A stretch of DNA of 24,666 bases from Candidatus Thorarchaeota archaeon (GCA_020355105.1 CP070658.1:1128804-1153469), one strand, 5' to 3'; counted from the stretch's first letter, positions 7,745 to 15,782 are shown. The notes: generated by a model from the sequence alone, not told the origin. Program-made: numbers and translations.

Positions 7745-8083
7745 CTACACCAGGTCTGCGCGAATCGCTTCAAGTCGCTTTATGTTATGTTCTCCCGACT
7801 GCCTGACGTTGTCGCAGACGAAATCATCACAGTGTGCGCAGGTTTCGACTCCACGCTGATTCCCACAGGCGCGCATCGGACAGTCCGCACACCACTTGAA
7901 ATGAGGTCCCTCTTCCGACTTGCATCCAACGCAGTTGATGTCTGCGGGAATAACGGAATACTCAGGGCCATTCCATTTCTGAGCCGCTTCCACTCGCAGT
8001 TCTTCGCTGTTGGTCGCATATGCCTTGTATGCATAACAGTCAGCACAGTGCAGACCGCAGTACGCAAGTAGTTTCTGTGTCAT
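7745..8083 (-). CDS. DUF3795 cysteine-rich protein
   Basis: This 112-residue protein has the DUF3795 pattern. YCGLHCADCYAY gives Cys9, Cys13 and Cys16. The middle NCVGCKSEEG and KWCADCPMRACG follow, and then TCAHCDDFVCDNV near the end. The regularly spaced cysteines almost certainly bind zinc or an iron-sulphur cluster. The family is widespread in anaerobic archaea and bacteria with no proven role. It lies between AlkD and DUF763 on the same strand with its own TATA-like box, so it may be a separate short transcript. Confidence 0.85.
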   Translation of the reverse strand: MTQKLLAYCGLHCADCYAYKAYATNSEELRVEAAQKWNGPEYSVIPADINCVGCKSEEGPHFKWCADCPMRACGNQRGVETCAHCDDFVCDNVRQSGEHNIKRLEAIRADLV

Positions 8084-8107
8084 AGCATGCTCGTTGAAAC
8101 AAGCCTT

Positions 8108-8117
8108 GCTTAAAAGC
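8108..8117 (-). promoter_or_regulatory. TATA-like box of the DUF3795 gene
   Basis: GCTTTTAAGC, a palindrome, is centred about 30 bases from ATG 8083. This is the spacing expected for a leaderless or near-leaderless archaeal mRNA. Confidence 0.4.
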
Positions 8118-8139
8118 TCAACAGATGGCTGAAATCACT

Positions 8140-8892
8140 CTAGAGCTTCTTGCTTCCCTCTTTGATGGCCAGTTTTGTCATCACAGCCCTGTTCTCTTCT
8201 ATGTAGCCCCTTACCATTTCGGGCTCACGCTTGCTCAACTCCCTCAAGACCCACCCGACGGCCTTTCCAACGAAGAACTCCTTGTCAGACAGATGCGGAT
8301 TCAAGGCTCTCAGAATTCTGTCGGTGTATTCTGATCTGTGGAATCCTTTCTTTGAGAGGTGCTGGTAGGGAAGTACTGTTGCTCTGCGACGCCAGAAGTT
8401 CTCACTCTCTCGCCAAGAGGCTATAGTTTCCTCAATAGACCAATCACGAATCAACAGTGTTCCCAGACAGACGATGCATAGAGGGTCAGTGAGGGCCCAA
8501 GTGTCAATGTCATCAATCATGTCTGAAATCATCTGAAGTGCAACTGACTTGTCGCCTTTGGCTGAATACTTCTCCATAATCTCTATTGCGGCAAGCCTGA
8601 AGTCAAACACCTCATCCTTCCAGAGCAGTTCTATGATTTGTGGGAGCATCTCCACAGGGACCTCCCGGATATGTCTTCGAGCGGTCTTTCGTATCTGTGG
8701 AATCTGGATGCCCAAGAAACGCAGGCTAGATGTTTTCATGTATTTGGCTACGTGCGCCCCCTTCTCCCTATCCTCCTGTCCAAGAAGATCCCCCTTCAGA
8801 CCATCGGCAACAGCCGCAATCATACGCGCAATCAGAACTTGATATGATAAATGCTTGTCTGCACCTTCCACTGGAAAGTGCTCTTCAAGCAA
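8140..8892 (-). CDS. AlkD-type DNA alkylation repair glycosylase (HEAT-like repeats)
   Basis: A 250-residue, all-helical protein. The AlkD entry signature KYMKTSSLRFLGIQIPQIRK is at 50-69. The active site of the family is intact: Trp132 and Asp136 in WALTD (the W-x3-D spacing of Bacillus AlkD Trp109/Asp113), the NFWRRR segment at 166-171, and Trp214 in GKAVGWVLRE. AlkD removes positively charged N3- and N7-alkylpurines without flipping the base, using a HEAT-repeat scaffold. The start is uncertain. TTG 8892 gives the longest frame, but an AT-rich box (AATAAAAGG) lies just upstream, which would place transcription inside it. ATG 8823 would leave the usual 26 or so residues before the YMK motif. 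Confidence 0.9.
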   Translation of the reverse strand: MLEEHFPVEGADKHLSYQVLIARMIAAVADGLKGDLLGQEDREKGAHVAKYMKTSSLRFLGIQIPQIRKTARRHIREVPVEMLPQIIELLWKDEVFDFRLAAIEIMEKYSAKGDKSVALQMISDMIDDIDTWALTDPLCIVCLGTLLIRDWSIEETIASWRESENFWRRRATVLPYQHLSKKGFHRSEYTDRILRALNPHLSDKEFFVGKAVGWVLRELSKREPEMVRGYIEENRAVMTKLAIKEGSKKL

Positions 8893-8969
8893 TCCTTTTA
8901 TTCTCTCGAACCCAATTTGTGACCGCTAGTGCGTCTGGCGGAATTCTGATACCGTTGAGTTGATAGCAC

Positions 8970-9509
8970 ATGTGTGAGAAGGCTGACTGGGATAGTGCAG
9001 TAGAGTACGGCAAGTTTCTGAAGGAAGCTCGAGAGAATGTTGAGCTCATGAAGGCGCGATTCAACGACCTCATGCTCAACGAAACCGAGCAAGGAATCCT
9101 TGGCAGCATTCAGACGGAGATCAGGATTCTGGTGATTGGCACAGACCGCTGTAACGACACAGCCGGTAATCTTCCAGTTCTTGCACGGATGGCATCCTTC
9201 GCTCCGAAGATCAAGCTCCGAATGCTTGACAGTGACAAGAATGCAAGTCTCCATCAACAATACAAAGTGAATGGCAAACGAAAGACCCCCGTGGTCCTCT
9301 TCATGAGTGAGGAGAATGAGGAGCTCTGCAGGTGGGTAGAACGACCCAATGCTGCGTACAAGCTCGTCAACGAAGCAGCCACTCCGTCACTTGCTGGCCG
9401 CAGGAAATCTCTCAAGAGTCTCTACAGTGACCCCGAGATTCTCCGTCAGAGTCTTGGAGAATTCATGAATCTACTTGTGAGAGCTGACTATGTGTTAGGT
9501 CGGGCTTGA
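8970..9509 (+). CDS. Thioredoxin-fold protein with a single active-site cysteine
   Basis: The 179-residue protein fits the Thioredoxin_9-like group. A helical N-terminal stretch of about 48 residues (WDSAVEYGKFLKEARENVEL) leads to the strand ILVIGTDRCND, then NLPVLARMASF and the cis-proline strand KRKTPVVLFM at about 97-106. In related proteins the motif is near 'EDWCGDC' or 'EDWCPDA'. Here only Cys61 is present and the CxxC partner position is Thr64, so disulphide exchange would need a monothiol mechanism. The C terminus is a helical region rather than more fold. The gene diverges from AlkD (77 bases between) and sits 54 bases before PriL, which suggests co-transcription even though PriL may also have its own promoter. 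Confidence 0.78.
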   Translation: MCEKADWDSAVEYGKFLKEARENVELMKARFNDLMLNETEQGILGSIQTEIRILVIGTDRCNDTAGNLPVLARMASFAPKIKLRMLDSDKNASLHQQYKVNGKRKTPVVLFMSEENEELCRWVERPNAAYKLVNEAATPSLAGRRKSLKSLYSDPEILRQSLGEFMNLLVRADYVLGRA

Positions 9510-9538
9510 CAGATAAGGCAGAACATACCTTGAGGACA

Positions 9539-9547
9539 CTTTATTTG
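9539..9547 (+). promoter_or_regulatory. TATA-like box ahead of priL
   Basis: CTTTATTTG lies 17-25 bases before ATG 9564. The spacing is close to that of a leaderless start. It is slightly short, so readthrough from the thioredoxin-like gene remains possible. Confidence 0.35.
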
Positions 9548-9563
9548 CTCATCTGAGTGACTG

Positions 9564-10718
9564 ATGAGCGAAACAAGAGAGATAGGTGCGATACACGTGG
9601 CGACAAGTCTGCTGCAGCTTCGGTATCCTTTCTCAGTTCAAGCGAGGTCTGCAAGTCAGAAGATCGCACGTGATGTCCGTAGTCTCATTCAGATTCTGGA
9701 GGAACCTGTCAACAGTCAAGTCATAGAAGAAGCTGAAGAACGCGTCCATGCGGCATTGATGCAATCAGAAATCAAGATACCCAGAACCAACACAGAAGAA
9801 GCAGTACTCGTGTACTCAACGGCTAGACTCATCGTGGAGAGGATAGGTAATCCAAGATTGAAAGAATATCAAGCGGAGACTGAGTCCAAGGCCGTGAATA
9901 GGCATCTCTCTACCGAAAAGGAACCCGTAGTGATTGACTTGTGTCAGTCATCTTTGGGATGGACTGTCGAATCCGCTGGTTCGGAGAGCCAACGTGCCAA
10001 GCTACCGCTGATACTGAGAAGCTTCAACTTTCGGATAAGGTTCGAGGACTACCTGGAAGTGGCCCCGAGTTTCCATAGCGAGAAGTGGAAGCTGATCAAT
10101 CGCCACTTGGACTCCGGGTGGGTTCCCATTCGACGATCTGAGCTCGATAGATTGATCTCCGGAAGAGTCAAGCAGCTAATCCTTCAGAGCACTATGGATG
10201 TACCCAAGCTGCCAATGAGGCTCACCGAGGCGGTTCAGAGAATAGAGGCCGAGATTACGACGAGGATTCAAGAACGGGAGCCCATCGAGATAACAGGGGA
10301 CGTCACCACTGCATTCCCGCCGTGTATTTCTCAGATGTACGAAGACTCTTTACAAGGGAAGAACCTATCCCATGATGCCCGATTCGCCTTGGCATCGTTC
10401 CTTCTCAAGATTGGAATGACAGATGAGGATGTCATGGGCGTCTTCAAAGCAGCACCCGACTTTGTGCAGAATCTTGCTCAGTATCAGGTCCGTCACATCT
10501 CCTCGAAATCCGCAGGGGAAGGCTACACACCTCCTGGATGCAAGAAGCTGCAAGGAAACAGTCTGTGCCCAGTCTATCTCAGAACTGCGTCTGATCCTCT
10601 TTGTACCTACGTCCTACATCCGCTAGCATTCTACGAAACCAGACTCTGGGAGATTTCCAAGGGAATAACTGATCACAGCTGGTATGCTAGAAAGAGGAAG
10701 AAACGTCAGAACCTCTAG
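9564..10718 (+). CDS. priL: DNA primase large subunit PriL, iron-sulphur protein
   Basis: This 384-residue protein matches archaeal PriL. The N-terminal helical domain has the conserved RYPFSVQARSASQKIARDV. The C-terminal domain supplies four cysteines for the [4Fe-4S] cluster: Cys254 in FPPCI, Cys326 in PPGCKKL, Cys335 in NSLCPVY and Cys347 in DPLCTYVLHP. PriL partners the catalytic PriS to make RNA or DNA primers in replication, and its cluster domain is needed for initiation. The length fits the family (about 330-420). PriS is not in this window. The gene converges on the OGG gene with only 4 bases between stops. ATG 9564 is the only good start. Confidence 0.95.
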   Translation: MSETREIGAIHVATSLLQLRYPFSVQARSASQKIARDVRSLIQILEEPVNSQVIEEAEERVHAALMQSEIKIPRTNTEEAVLVYSTARLIVERIGNPRLKEYQAETESKAVNRHLSTEKEPVVIDLCQSSLGWTVESAGSESQRAKLPLILRSFNFRIRFEDYLEVAPSFHSEKWKLINRHLDSGWVPIRRSELDRLISGRVKQLILQSTMDVPKLPMRLTEAVQRIEAEITTRIQEREPIEITGDVTTAFPPCISQMYEDSLQGKNLSHDARFALASFLLKIGMTDEDVMGVFKAAPDFVQNLAQYQVRHISSKSAGEGYTPPGCKKLQGNSLCPVYLRTASDPLCTYVLHPLAFYETRLWEISKGITDHSWYARKRKKRQNL

Positions 10719-10722
10719 TTTG

Positions 10723-11568
10723 CTATCTAATCGGTTTTTGCCCTCGGGTCCGTGTGTAATAGTACAGGTACTCCTGAGCGTATCCAGCATATTCACCGAA
10801 GTAGTCCCTTGCTGCTCCCGACTTCTTGCTGTAGGACTTGCCCGCCGTAGTGAATATCCCATAGTGATTCTGAATGACACGCTCAATCCACACATCAATC
10901 GGGAATGCTTCCAAGAAGCCAAGTGAGAAGAGGCACACACAGTCGGCTACCTTGTCGCCCACTCCATGCAGTTCCTTCAGACTCATATGAGCCTCTTCAT
11001 AGCTTTGTCTAGAGAGTTCAATAGCATCAATATCCTCTTCAAGAATTGACTTTGTGGAACGCACAACGAAGTTGGCTCGCCAATCGAGGCCCAGTGCTCG
11101 TAGATGGTCCTCTGTTGCTCTTGACAGGTCCTCAGGTGATGGAAAACCATGGTAGGTTCTGCCCCGGAAACTGTAGGTAGGTCCAAACTCTCTCCGGATT
11201 GACTGGGTGAACTTCCGAATATTCGGGATGTTGTTGCGGATTGAACACAGGAACGAAACCAGACAAGGGAAGAAATCGTCTGAGATGACACGAAGGCCAG
11301 GAGCGAACTGAATGCTCTCCTTCATGATTCCGTCGCGTTCAATCTGTTTCTGTATCTCTGAAAGTGGATCGTTGAGCCTGAACATCTTCTGAAGGTCCAC
11401 TTCATGCTCCGACGTGTCGTAGTAGAGGATGTTTCCCCTCTGCTCTACATAGACAGCTTGCCCAATGTCTGAGTTGACATAGCCAGCACCCTCTCTAGTC
11501 CAACTGAATGTCTGACCGCACTCCAAGGTGTCCATAAGGTCAAATTGCCCAACAACGAGCTCTCTCAT
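10723..11568 (-). CDS. ogg: 8-oxoguanine DNA glycosylase, OGG1-type (helix-hairpin-helix)
   Basis: The 281-residue protein follows the OGG1 plan. A beta-rich N-terminal domain contains LECGQTFSW (compare GQCFRW in OGG1). The helical core has the IRNNIPNIRKF segment (111-120). The helix-hairpin-helix HGVGDKVADCVCLFS carries catalytic Lys206, and FPIDVW provides the conserved Asp225. The enzyme excises 8-oxoguanine opposite cytosine and cuts the abasic site through a Schiff base at the Lys. It matches the OGG_N-containing family found in some archaea and eukaryotes rather than AGOG. It may be the last gene of a leftward run with ADH, TOPRIM and MobB; the MobB-OGG gap is 54 bases. Confidence 0.92.
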   Translation of the reverse strand: MRELVVGQFDLMDTLECGQTFSWTREGAGYVNSDIGQAVYVEQRGNILYYDTSEHEVDLQKMFRLNDPLSEIQKQIERDGIMKESIQFAPGLRVISDDFFPCLVSFLCSIRNNIPNIRKFTQSIRREFGPTYSFRGRTYHGFPSPEDLSRATEDHLRALGLDWRANFVVRSTKSILEEDIDAIELSRQSYEEAHMSLKELHGVGDKVADCVCLFSLGFLEAFPIDVWIERVIQNHYGIFTTAGKSYSKKSGAARDYFGEYAGYAQEYLYYYTRTRGQKPIR

Positions 11569-11622
11569 CGTGCCCGTTCGAGGTTATGCGGAAAGAAGAG
11601 TATTGTGATTCGGCATGTGAGG

Positions 11623-12120
11623 CTACAAGACAAGGTCCGAAACGTCAATCGCCTCTCGTTCCACAATCTTCACGAGGCTCTCAACATCGTCAGGTAGCAA
11701 CACGGGAACGTCGACTTCTTTCGCCGTTGTAGCAGACTCCTTCCAAGCCACCATGGCCACAGTTCCTGGGGGCGGAACATCTTCCAGAGCCCCTTCACCG
11801 ACACACCAGAAGCGTGGTATGGCTAGCCCCTTCATACCCTCCACAAGAAGGAAATCCGAATCGTAGACTTGGAGCGTCTTTGATAGCGAAATCCTCTCCT
11901 TGAATCTAATCGTAGTAGAGCTTGGACCTTGTAGTATCGACATCTCGACTCCAGCCTTCAGGTGCTTCCAAGTGTCCGAGTTCTCAGGCGGCATACTATC
12001 CTCCATGCTACTCTTGACTGTGGATACGGTGTGACCTCTCTTCTTAAGCCCGTCAATCAAAGCCACTATGAGCGTCGTTTTTCCAGTGCCCGAGTATCCT
12101 GAAACCGCAAAGATTCGCAA
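11623..12120 (-). CDS. mobB: MobB-like P-loop protein (molybdopterin-guanine dinucleotide biosynthesis protein B family)
   Basis: The 165-residue protein has a Walker A loop GYSGTGKTT at 8-16, preceded by the strand RIFAVS, then the MobB signatures VSTVKSS, SDTWKHLKAGVE and LLVEGMKG. MobB binds GTP and assists MobA in making the guanine-dinucleotide form of the molybdenum cofactor. The family also contains P-loop proteins in organisms without obvious Mo enzymes. The usual HH-x-D segment after the KSS is altered (SSMEDSMPP). The start is a TTG at 12120 with no strong SD. No other cofactor gene lies nearby. It follows the TOPRIM gene after a 65-base gap. Confidence 0.87.
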   Translation of the reverse strand: MRIFAVSGYSGTGKTTLIVALIDGLKKRGHTVSTVKSSMEDSMPPENSDTWKHLKAGVEMSILQGPSSTTIRFKERISLSKTLQVYDSDFLLVEGMKGLAIPRFWCVGEGALEDVPPPGTVAMVAWKESATTAKEVDVPVLLPDDVESLVKIVEREAIDVSDLVL

Positions 12121-12185
12121 TGGCTATCATCAGTCTGGAACGCATCGTGGCATATTGTGTTTTCGTTGGCCACGCTGGAGTCCTG

Positions 12186-12686
12186 TTAGGCTGTTGGTTC
12201 CGGAGAGTCTTTTCTCTTGAACAATGCCACAAGCTCCTCAATACACCGCCAATTGCCCATTGCTTTCCTTATCTCTCTTCGAAGTCTTCTAAGGACCCTT
12301 ACCCGTCTTACTTCCAGCTCCTGCTCGATAAGTCTGCAAAGTTCACTTCCCTCATCATCAAAGTCAGTAAGTATGAGCACTTGTCTGTCTTGATTGGTCG
12401 CCGATGCCAGTTTGTCAACAAACAGTTGTCTAGGAGTGCCACTCTGGGTCTTGACAATTGGGGCCTTCAGTCCAAGACTCCTGAGTACCAACTCGTCGCG
12501 CTTTCCTTCCACAACCACAAGAAGGCTCTCATAATCGTGGTCCAGTTTCTGTATGATGTCTATCAGGGCTCTCTCATTGTCCCTGAGCCTCTTCTTGCCA
12601 GCACGTTGCTGTGACCTAGCCCTGAAGATATTTACCTTGCCCTTCAATGATCTGTCTTTCTTCTCACTCAAGGTGAAACCACTCAA
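12186..12686 (-). CDS. Small TOPRIM-domain protein (COG1658-like small primase-like)
   Basis: The 166-residue protein contains a complete TOPRIM domain. The strand with glutamate is LVVVEGKRDE (Glu60) and the acidic loop is LTDFDDEG (Asp108, Asp110). These acids hold Mg in primases, topoisomerases and RNase M5. The C-terminal helical part is basic (VRRVRVLRRLRREIRKAMG) and would suit nucleic-acid binding. Archaeal proteins of this size are grouped with RNase M5/DnaG-like TOPRIM proteins; the exact reaction is unproven. The first start is TTG 12686, only 22 bases after the alcohol dehydrogenase stop, so the two are probably co-transcribed. Confidence 0.82.
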   Translation of the reverse strand: MSGFTLSEKKDRSLKGKVNIFRARSQQRAGKKRLRDNERALIDIIQKLDHDYESLLVVVEGKRDELVLRSLGLKAPIVKTQSGTPRQLFVDKLASATNQDRQVLILTDFDDEGSELCRLIEQELEVRRVRVLRRLRREIRKAMGNWRCIEELVALFKRKDSPEPTA

Positions 12687-12708
12687 TGACTCTTTGCTCG
12701 CCTTTGAC

Positions 12709-13740
12709 TCAGGGGATGATGGCTATCTTCATGCTTTCGCCAGCACTCATCATTTTCAGAGCGTCAGTAATCCTTTCTAAGGGCATCTCGTGAGTGATGA
12801 GAATGTCAGGGTCAACAGCGCCGGCTACTATCAGCTTAAGGGCCTGTTCAATGTGTCTAGGTGCCAGATGAAAGACACCCTTGATTGTTAGCTGGCCATA
12901 GTGGAACCGGTAAGTGTCGATTTCGAACTTGGTCCCCGATGCAGCTCCTCCGAAGAGTACTGTCATCCCCGCGTCTCGAGTCATGTCCACAGCCTGCTCC
13001 CATGTTGCGGGTAGTCCAACCGCCTCTATCACAACATCCGCTCCATAGCCTGAAGTTTCCTCCCGTACTCGTTCAATTGGCTCCTCGTTTGCTGGATCTA
13101 TTACAACATCCGCCCCTGCTTTCTTGGCCATATCTCGACGCAGCTTGGCCAAGTCCGACGCAATCACTGTGGAGGCCCCGTTCCTCTTTGCGAGCATGAT
13201 CAACATCTGCCCAATGGGGCCTGCACCTATGACTGCGACTGTGTCTCCAAGCTGAATCTCTGCCTCTTCTATGCCATGCACCACACAAGCCAACGGTTCA
13301 GTCAGAGCTGCATCCTGAAATGACAACGAATCAGGAATCTGGTGTGTGTTCAGTTTCACCACAGGTTCGGGAACCTTGATGTATTCCGCAAATGCTCCAT
13401 TGACAAACGATGATCTCAACTCAGCACAGAGATTGGGTCTACCTCGCTTGCAGAAGTAGCATTCCTGACAAGGAGCGGAGTTTGTGGCTACGACGCGCAT
13501 GCCTGGCTCGAAGTGCTTGACTCCCTCTCCCGTTTCTTCAATTGTGCCAGCATATTCATGACCGAAGAGTGCCGGTGTGTGTTTGAGCAGGATAGGATGC
13601 CCCCTCTTGAAGGTCTTTACATCCGTTCCACAAGTTAGGGCCGCGCCGACTTTGATCAACAACTCTCCGGATTCTATCTCGGGAACATCGGTTTCCTCAA
13701 ACCTGACATCGCCGACACCATAGAACATAGCAGCATTCAT
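12709..13740 (-). CDS. Zinc-dependent alcohol/polyol dehydrogenase (medium-chain)
   Basis: From ATG 13740 this is a 343-residue medium-chain dehydrogenase. The catalytic zinc site has Cys37 in LTCGTD, the GHEYAG pair (His61, Glu62) and Glu148 in LTEPLAC. The structural zinc site has four cysteines at 91, 94, 97 and 105 (CQECYFC...NLC). The NAD(P) Rossmann turn is GAGPIG at 172-177. The arrangement is that of sorbitol or threonine 3-dehydrogenase-like enzymes; the true substrate cannot be read. ATG 13752 is an equal alternative start, and a GC-rich in-frame extension to 13818 is unlikely because it runs through a TTTAAA box (13787-13792). The divergent neighbour is the OsmC gene. Confidence 0.92.
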   Translation of the reverse strand: MNAAMFYGVGDVRFEETDVPEIESGELLIKVGAALTCGTDVKTFKRGHPILLKHTPALFGHEYAGTIEETGEGVKHFEPGMRVVATNSAPCQECYFCKRGRPNLCAELRSSFVNGAFAEYIKVPEPVVKLNTHQIPDSLSFQDAALTEPLACVVHGIEEAEIQLGDTVAVIGAGPIGQMLIMLAKRNGASTVIASDLAKLRRDMAKKAGADVVIDPANEEPIERVREETSGYGADVVIEAVGLPATWEQAVDMTRDAGMTVLFGGAASGTKFEIDTYRFHYGQLTIKGVFHLAPRHIEQALKLIVAGAVDPDILITHEMPLERITDALKMMSAGESMKIAIIP

Positions 13741-13786
13741 TCGCCGGGCCATCGGTCCAGACTCCGCGGGGTCAATGGCTGGCCGG

Positions 13787-13792
13787 TTTAAA
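13787..13792. promoter_or_regulatory. TATA-like TTTAAA between alcohol dehydrogenase and OsmC genes
   Basis: TTTAAA is palindromic and can serve either strand. It lies about 37 bases from ATG 13752 and about 49 from ATG 13740 on the minus strand, giving a short leader. For the rightward OsmC gene it is about 110 bases upstream. Confidence 0.35.
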
Positions 13793-13900
13793 TGGCTTAC
13801 TAACGCGCGGTCAAGCAATGGAGTACGATCCTTTCAGCATCGATTCCTACCGGAAGACCTTAATCGGAACCTCACGAGGCCCGACATTAGGAGCACCACG

Positions 13901-14356
13901 ATGAAACCGAAGTCAAGATACCCTGAAGTCATCGACTATCATGCAAAGAGCGTATGGGACGGTGAAACGGGGTGCACTGCATACGTGACTGACAACAGGA
14001 AGGTCGAAATCGACACGCCTACAACTTATGGTGGTAGAGGGAACGGAATATGCCCAGACGAGCTGTTCGTTTCGGCAATCCTAGGTTGTCTGAACAACAC
14101 GTTCCTGGACTTTCAGAGGCGCTTCGAGATGGATCTATCATCGCTTGAGCTGGATGGGCAGGCCACTGCTGAGTTCGACGGTACTGGGTACAAGATTGTT
14201 CGAGTGAAGGTTTCGGGAGAGATTGTGGTTGCTCAAGGTGAGCTAGATGTGGGGGAGAGATGCTCTGAGTTGATGAAGGAGTATTGTCATGTTACTCGTT
14301 CAATCGCCAGCTGCATTCCAGTGGAGTATGATTTCGCAGTGCGAGAGAAGTCCTAG
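13901..14356 (+). CDS. OsmC/Ohr-family peroxide-related protein
   Basis: From ATG 13901 this is a 151-residue OsmC-fold protein. The helix with the first reactive cysteine is CPDELFVSAILGCLNNTF (Cys63), and the second is Cys129 in KEYCHVTRSI. OsmC and Ohr proteins reduce organic hydroperoxides with this cysteine pair. The start was chosen because AGGAG lies 8 bases upstream and OsmC proteins begin at about this point; the longer frame from 13775 would add 42 residues of low-quality sequence overlapping the divergent promoter. Its stop is 17 bases from that of the converging Mut7-C gene. Confidence 0.88.
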   Translation: MKPKSRYPEVIDYHAKSVWDGETGCTAYVTDNRKVEIDTPTTYGGRGNGICPDELFVSAILGCLNNTFLDFQRRFEMDLSSLELDGQATAEFDGTGYKIVRVKVSGEIVVAQGELDVGERCSELMKEYCHVTRSIASCIPVEYDFAVREKS

Positions 14357-14373
14357 CGCCCGAAACTCCGCAC

Positions 14374-14859
14374 TCAGTCCTCTTTCATCAGGCGCTCTAT
14401 CCTCTCCATGTATTCCTGAATATTCCGCCATTGCCCTCCCTGAAAGAATACGCTGTCGCAGCTATTGCATAACCAGAACCTGTCATAGTGTTTGTAGGTT
14501 TCATCAAACACCAAGTCCCTCACCCTATCCTTCTCTTTGGGGCCAATCTCAGTCAACTCGCCATTGCACTTTGAGCAGCGGGATTTGGACGGGTCGATTC
14601 TTGGAGGAATGTCAAACTCACGAAACACTCTGGCGACCCTTTCATCGACGCCGCCTCTGAGCAGCATCGTTTCAAGAGGTACTTCCATTGCTCTGTTGTG
14701 GAGTTTCTCGTCTGAAGTCAGCAGAATACGATTCTCTTCCTTCGCGATCGCCAGAAGGTCATTATCTTGCATTTCAGTAGAATAGAGTGTGTCAAACCCT
14801 GCCAGTCTGAGCCATAAAGACAGCCGGCCCAGCATTGCATCAACCACGAATCTGGTCAT
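14374..14859 (-). CDS. Mut7-C RNase domain protein (PIN-like plus zinc ribbon)
   Basis: The 161-residue protein matches the Mut7-C/DUF82 family. A PIN-like half has RFVVDAMLGRLSLWLRLAGF with Asp7, the DNDLL turn and ILLTSD with Asp50. A zinc ribbon follows: CSKC (95-98) and CNSC (131-134), then the characteristic FFQGGQWRNI. The family is a predicted metal-dependent RNase, named after the Mut-7 exonuclease C terminus. The ATG at 14859 overlaps the TGA of the amidohydrolase in an ATGA junction, so its translation is probably coupled to it. Confidence 0.9.
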   Translation of the reverse strand: MTRFVVDAMLGRLSLWLRLAGFDTLYSTEMQDNDLLAIAKEENRILLTSDEKLHNRAMEVPLETMLLRGGVDERVARVFREFDIPPRIDPSKSRCSKCNGELTEIGPKEKDRVRDLVFDETYKHYDRFWLCNSCDSVFFQGGQWRNIQEYMERIERLMKED

Positions 14860-15782
14860 GGCTTCTCACCAAAGAAAAGGAGTGCCGCGTTCTTCCACAT
14901 GACGACCTCAATCTCATCCTTAGTAACCTGAGAGTATCCCATATCAAGAAGGGACTTCGGGATCTTCAAGTTGGCGAAGAATCCCAACCACTGCTCTAGT
15001 GGCATTGCATACTCAAAGAGTGGGAAGTCGCTTCCCCATAGCATCTTGTTCGGAAACACCCGCATGAGCTTGGCGTCGGCAACCATCTTATAGACTCTGT
15101 GAGGCATTCTCGACGCAAAAGCCTGCCATCCAGAAACATCCACCAAAACGTTAGGGTTCTTTGCCGCCACTGTGATTGCCTCGTCTACCCAAGGTACTCC
15201 GACATGGGCGATGACGATTCTGAGTTTCGGAAAGTCCGCTGCCACCTTGTCTAAGTAGATTGGTTGTCCGTATTTGATGTGCTTGAATCGTGACGTGAAG
15301 CCAGTATGGACCATGATTGGAATCTCAAGATTAGTGCATAGCTCATAGTAAGGATAGAACTCCATTTCGTCAGGGTAGAAGCCATTTGGAGGATACATTT
15401 TCCAACCACGACAACCTTTCTCCGTCACGGCCCTCTCAAGCTCAGCTAGGCCTTCATCCCCTCTTCTGGGGTCCAGACCCACAAAGGTGATGATGTTAGA
15501 GTCGCCACTCACCTCGTTGGCGTGCCAATCCGTCTTCTCTTTGAGGCTCAGTGGCATGTCCTGATTGAGCCCGCTATCAATTGGTAGAATCACTGCCTTC
15601 TCTATGCTAGCTTTGTCCATGGCTACCCTCAGATTCTCAATTGGAGAATCGAACTGTGGCTCTGTGCCTTCTCTCTCAGCCGCAATACGGCGCGCCTCGA
15701 GATCCTTCTTGCTGATTATGTCCCTGGTCCAAGTATGCACGTGGGCATCAATGACTCGCAACGGCGCATCACACGGCCGCAA
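14856..15782 (-). CDS. Amidohydrolase-2 family metal-dependent hydrolase
   Basis: The 308-residue TIM-barrel protein has the metal ligands of the amidohydrolase-2/ACMS-decarboxylase-like group: HVH at 14-16 in VIDAHVHTW, His in PIMVHTGFT, His in IVIAHVGVPW and the barrel-end Asp in LLWGSDFPLFEY. Members decarboxylate or hydrolyse small organic acids and lactones; the substrate is unknown. The GSDFP motif is complete, so it is likely active. The TTG at 15782 gives the full frame, and a second TTG at 15761 is possible because the family often starts just before IDAHVH. It lies 18 bases after the PHP gene and overlaps the Mut7-C gene by 4 bases. Confidence 0.88.
   Translation of the reverse strand: MRPCDAPLRVIDAHVHTWTRDIISKKDLEARRIAAEREGTEPQFDSPIENLRVAMDKASIEKAVILPIDSGLNQDMPLSLKEKTDWHANEVSGDSNIITFVGLDPRRGDEGLAELERAVTEKGCRGWKMYPPNGFYPDEMEFYPYYELCTNLEIPIMVHTGFTSRFKHIKYGQPIYLDKVAADFPKLRIVIAHVGVPWVDEAITVAAKNPNVLVDVSGWQAFASRMPHRVYKMVADAKLMRVFPNKMLWGSDFPLFEYAMPLEQWLGFFANLKIPKSLLDMGYSQVTKDEIEVVMWKNAALLFFGEKP

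Noticed and set aside
11623..12120. Molybdenum-cofactor operon
   Set aside because: MobB stands alone; no moa, moe or mobA genes or molybdoenzyme are in the window.
12120..12614. 164-residue rightward open frame
   Set aside because: It lies opposite the TOPRIM gene, whose motifs are clear. The translation has no domain pattern or ribosome site.
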